A DNA stretch of 19,761 nt from Gammaproteobacteria bacterium. Its GTDB lineage: Bacteria; Pseudomonadota; Gammaproteobacteria; Immundisolibacterales; Immundisolibacteraceae. The translations under genes were made by a program, and so were the position numbers. The notes under the pieces are model-generated. The model had not been told where the DNA came from. It was given only the letters and a program-made list of their open reading frames with translations, and ran no database searches. The DNA is taken from contig QNFC01000013.1 of assembly GCA_003645395.1 (NCBI GenBank), positions 1 through 19,761 on the forward strand, given 5' to 3'. This document shows positions 17,003 through 19,761 of the stretch, piece by piece. The stretch's first letter is position 1. Each line of letters starts with the position of its first letter.

Positions 17003-17023
17003 TTGATCTTTTATACTGATCAA
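17003..17023 (+). promoter_or_regulatory. Palindrome around a -10-like element upstream of the SoeA-like gene (candidate operator/promoter)
   Basis: TTGATC-N9-GATCAA is a perfect 6-base-arm inverted repeat. The -10-like TATACT (17012-17017) lies within its spacer. No consensus -35 is found 17 bases upstream. This layout could be a regulator site overlapping a promoter. The half-sites resemble FNR half-sites (TTGAT/ATCAA), but the spacing is 11 rather than the 4 bases FNR needs. Confidence 0.3.
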
Positions 17024-17109
17024 TTATTTTCATAGATGCTTTTGGCATAAGAACCCCGCTCTAGCTGAAGGGTCACCGCCTCCCAGTCAATCTGACCCGT
17101 CGAACAGCG

Positions 17110-17115
17110 AAGGGA
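17110..17115 (+). promoter_or_regulatory. Ribosome binding site of the SoeA-like gene (decides the TTG start)
   Basis: AAGGGA lies 6 nt before the TTG at 17122. The frame upstream contains no ATG or GTG before a TAG at 17062-17064, so this site fixes the start. Confidence 0.75.
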
Positions 17116-17121
17116 ATCGCC

Positions 17122-19761
17122 TTGTCCACTCAAGCCAATGACCCGGTCATCGACCGATCACCGACCATCAGCGATGAGATCAAACTCACCACTTGCTACA
17201 TGTGTGCCTGCCGCTGCGGCATTAAGGTTCATCTAAAAGACGGTGAAATTCGTTACATAGAAGGCAATCCCGACCACCCGACCAACAAGGGCGTGCTCTG
17301 CGGCAAGGGCAGTGCCGGCATTATGAAACAGCACTCGCCGGCCAAGCTAACCAAACCCCTGTTGCGGGTAGGCGAACGTGGCAAAGGCGAATTTAAAGAG
17401 ATCGAATGGGACGAGGCGATGCAGATCGCCACCGAACGGCTGGCCAACATCCGCGAAACCGACCCCCGCAAACTGGCCTTTTTTACGGGCCGCGACCAGA
17501 GCCAGGCCCTCACCGGCTGGTGGGCAACTCAGTTTGGCACCCCCAATCACGCCGCCCATGGCGGCTTCTGTTCGGTAAATATGGCCGCTGCCGGGCTCTA
17601 TTCGATCGGCGGATCCTTCTGGGAATTTGGTGAACCAGACTGGGAACTGAGCCGCTATTTCGTCATGTTTGGCGTGGCCGAAGACCACGACAGCAATCCG
17701 ATCAAAGCGGGTCTCTCCACCCTTAAAGCTAACGGCGCTAAGTTCGTTTCAGTTAACCCGATCCGCACCGGCTACTCGGCCATTGCCGACGAGTGGGTCG
17801 GCATTCGGCCCGGCACCGATGGCCTGTTTATTTTTGCGCTGATTCAACAGCTCCTCAAAGCTGACAAGATCGATTTTAGCTACCTCGCCCGTTACACCAA
17901 TGCCGGTTGGCTGGTTAAGGATAATCCCGGTCAGGCCGACGACGGCCTGTTTGCCCGTGATGAGGATGGCAACCCCTTCTGCTGGGACGGCACCAGTAAA
18001 ACCTTTACCAATGCCATGGCCGCAGGATCCCAACCGACGCTGGTGGGTGAATATGAACTCGCCGACGGTACTAGCGTTGTTCCCGCGTTCGACCTCATGG
18101 CGCGCCGCTACCTGGACGATGCCTACACCCCTGAAGCGGTTACCGAAACCATCGGTATCGACCCCGGCACCATTCGCCGCATCGCCTCCGAACTGGCGGA
18201 AGTGGCCTTCGAGCAGGAGATCACCCTCGATATTCCCTGGACTGACTGGGCTGGCCGCGAACAAACCCAAATGACTGGCCGGCCGGTGTCATTCCACGCC
18301 ATGCGCGGTATCTCTGCCCACTCCAACGGTTTTCACACCTGTCGTGCGCTGCACGTACTGCAGATGATCCTCGGCACCATCGACGTGCCCGGCGGATTTC
18401 GTTACAAACCGCCCTTTCCCAAAGCGATTCCGCCGCACCAGCTTCCCGCCGGCAAACCCGGGCAGGTGAAACCGAACAGCACCCTTGGCGGGCCGCCGCT
18501 GGGTTTCCCCACCGGACCAGAAGACCTGCTGCTGGAAGAGGACGGCACCCCGGTACGGATTGACAAAGCCTACTCCTGGGAAGCACCCATTTCGGCCCAC
18601 GGCATCATGCACATGGTCATCCACAACGCCTGGAAAGCCGATCCTTACCCCATCGACACCCTGTTCATGTTCATGGCCAACATGAGCTGGAACTCATCGA
18701 TGAACAGCAGCGGGACGATGGAGATGCTCACCGACCGCGATCCGGAAAGCGGCGAGTACAAAATTCCGTTTATTATCTACTCCGATGCATTTTTCTCGGA
18801 GATGGTGCCCTATGCCGACCTGATACTGCCAGATACCACCTACCTGGAACGATTTGACGCCATATCGCTGCTCGATCGGCCCATTAGTAGCCCGGAAGGA
18901 CCCACTGATTCCATCCGCCAGCCGGTACTGGAACTCGACCGGGATGTACGGCCGTTTCAGGACGTCCTCATTGACCTGGGCGCCCGGTTAAAACTCCCCG
19001 GCCTCACCAACGACGACGGCACCCCCAAATACCCGGGTGGTTATCCCGACTACATCGTCAACCACCAACGCATGCCCGGTATCGGCACGCTGGCTGGCTG
19101 GCGGGGAGCAGCCGGTGACCAACGGGGTAACGGCGACCCCAATCCCGACCAACTAAAAGCTTACGGCGATAACAACTGCTTCTGGCACGAACAGATGCCG
19201 AAGACCATGCACTACTACAAGCACTCCAACCGCAATTACCTTGAGTACGCCAAAGAACGTGGCTTTATTGGCAGCTCCGATCCGGTGGTGCTGCAAATTT
19301 ATAGCGAGCCGCTGCAGAAGTTCCGTCTCGCTGCGCAGGGTCATGGCGACCAGGTTCCCCACGCAGAGCATCGAGAACGCATCCAGACTTACTTCGATCC
19401 TCTGCCCATCTGGTATCCGCCTTTTGAAGAAGCTGCTGTGGACAGCGAGGAGTACCCGTTGCACGCCATCACCCAGCGACCAATGATCATGTATCACTCC
19501 TGGGATTCGCAAAACGCCTGGCAACGGCAGATCCTTGGCAGCAACCGGCTCTACATCAATCGCCACACCGCCAGAGAAATAGGTATCGAGGACGACGACT
19601 GGGTCTGGGTGGAGAGTCACCACGGCAAAATCAAGGGTCAGGTCCGGCTACAGACCGGCGTTAATCCCAATACCATCTGGACCTGGAACGCCGTGAGCAA
19701 CCGCGCCGGGGCCTGGAACCTGGACAGCGACGTTGGCGAGGCCAAAAAAAGCTTCCTGCTC
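17122..19761 (+). CDS. soeA: Molybdopterin oxidoreductase, probable SoeA (cytoplasmic sulfite dehydrogenase catalytic subunit), 3' end missing
   Basis: SoeA is the Mo-bis(MGD) subunit of SoeABC, which oxidises sulfite to sulfate on the cytoplasmic side and feeds electrons through an Fe-S subunit and a membrane subunit to quinone. From the TTG start, 880 codons are open to the window edge with no stop. The [4Fe-4S] ligands are Cys25, Cys28, Cys32 and Cys60 (TCYMCACRCGI, LCGKG). Cys150 in AHGGFCSVN is the likely Mo ligand. LPDTTYLERFD and, near the edge, the MopB C-terminal domain (ITQRPMIMYHSWDSQNAWQ) are typical of the polysulfide/thiosulfate reductase-like branch of the DMSO reductase family. 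There is no Tat signal: residues 1-24 are polar and lead straight into the Cys motif. That argues for a cytoplasmic enzyme and against periplasmic PsrA, PhsA or TtrA. The TSUP exporter upstream fits sulfite. The family is certain; the substrate is inferred. Confidence 0.72.
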   Translation, partial: MSTQANDPVIDRSPTISDEIKLTTCYMCACRCGIKVHLKDGEIRYIEGNPDHPTNKGVLCGKGSAGIMKQHSPAKLTKPLLRVGERGKGEFKEIEWDEAMQIATERLANIRETDPRKLAFFTGRDQSQALTGWWATQFGTPNHAAHGGFCSVNMAAAGLYSIGGSFWEFGEPDWELSRYFVMFGVAEDHDSNPIKAGLSTLKANGAKFVSVNPIRTGYSAIADEWVGIRPGTDGLFIFALIQQLLKADKIDFSYLARYTNAGWLVKDNPGQADDGLFARDEDGNPFCWDGTSKTFTNAMAAGSQPTLVGEYELADGTSVVPAFDLMARRYLDDAYTPEAVTETIGIDPGTIRRIASELAEVAFEQEITLDIPWTDWAGREQTQMTGRPVSFHAMRGISAHSNGFHTCRALHVLQMILGTIDVPGGFRYKPPFPKAIPPHQLPAGKPGQVKPNSTLGGPPLGFPTGPEDLLLEEDGTPVRIDKAYSWEAPISAHGIMHMVIHNAWKADPYPIDTLFMFMANMSWNSSMNSSGTMEMLTDRDPESGEYKIPFIIYSDAFFSEMVPYADLILPDTTYLERFDAISLLDRPISSPEGPTDSIRQPVLELDRDVRPFQDVLIDLGARLKLPGLTNDDGTPKYPGGYPDYIVNHQRMPGIGTLAGWRGAAGDQRGNGDPNPDQLKAYGDNNCFWHEQMPKTMHYYKHSNRNYLEYAKERGFIGSSDPVVLQIYSEPLQKFRLAAQGHGDQVPHAEHRERIQTYFDPLPIWYPPFEEAAVDSEEYPLHAITQRPMIMYHSWDSQNAWQRQILGSNRLYINRHTAREIGIEDDDWVWVESHHGKIKGQVRLQTGVNPNTIWTWNAVSNRAGAWNLDSDVGEAKKSFLL

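Noticed and set aside
17003..17023. FNR binding site upstream of soeA
   Set aside because: The half-sites look right (TTGAT and ATCAA) but are 11 bases apart instead of 4. It is kept only as an unnamed palindrome.
1..19761. tRNA, rRNA, CRISPR array, insertion sequence or phage genes
   Set aside because: None seen on either strand. There are no regularly spaced repeats, no transposase or integrase motifs, and no terminal inverted repeats flanking any block.

Overview
The window looks like chromosomal DNA of a gammaproteobacterium with moderately high GC. This is judged from gene content and order: yoaA directly followed by tsaB, gltB-gltD-hemE, a 231-residue TsaB, and proteins that resemble the E. 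coli or Pseudomonas versions end to end. No phage, transposon, CRISPR, tRNA or rRNA gene is visible. Most of the window is housekeeping. The last 4.5 kb points to inorganic sulfur (sulfite) metabolism, so a sulfur-oxidising or sulfite-handling lifestyle is plausible but not proven.

Layout. Positions 1-333 (minus) hold the 5' part of a SCO1/SenC copper chaperone gene that runs off the left edge. Diverging from it is a plus-strand run: hemW (heme chaperone, radical SAM), yoaA (XPD/DinG-type Fe-S helicase) and tsaB (tRNA t6A modification), with yoaA and tsaB overlapping by 4 bases. Converging on tsaB from the other strand are sodB (Fe superoxide dismutase) and then dsbB (disulfide oxidase), separated by a clear intrinsic terminator. 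A 444-bp intergenic region (5488-5931) carries divergent promoters for sodB and gltB and a leader of about 230 nt before gltB. Positions 5932-15084 are a tight plus-strand block: gltB and gltD (glutamate synthase), hemE (uroporphyrinogen decarboxylase) and priA (primosomal helicase).

From 15267 to the right edge is the most lineage-specific part. It has a TauE/SafE (TSUP) anion exporter, a secreted, C-terminally anchored protein of the uncharacterised TIGR02186/Alph_Pro_TM type, and a large molybdopterin oxidoreductase. The last has a TTG start, no Tat signal and a Cys-type Mo site, and it runs off the right edge. The best reading is the catalytic subunit SoeA of the cytoplasmic sulfite-oxidising enzyme SoeABC. 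Together these suggest a module that oxidises sulfite in the cytoplasm and exports sulfite or a related anion. The TIGR02186 protein is the part with no known job. A hairpin at its stop codon and a palindrome around a -10-like element lie just before soeA.
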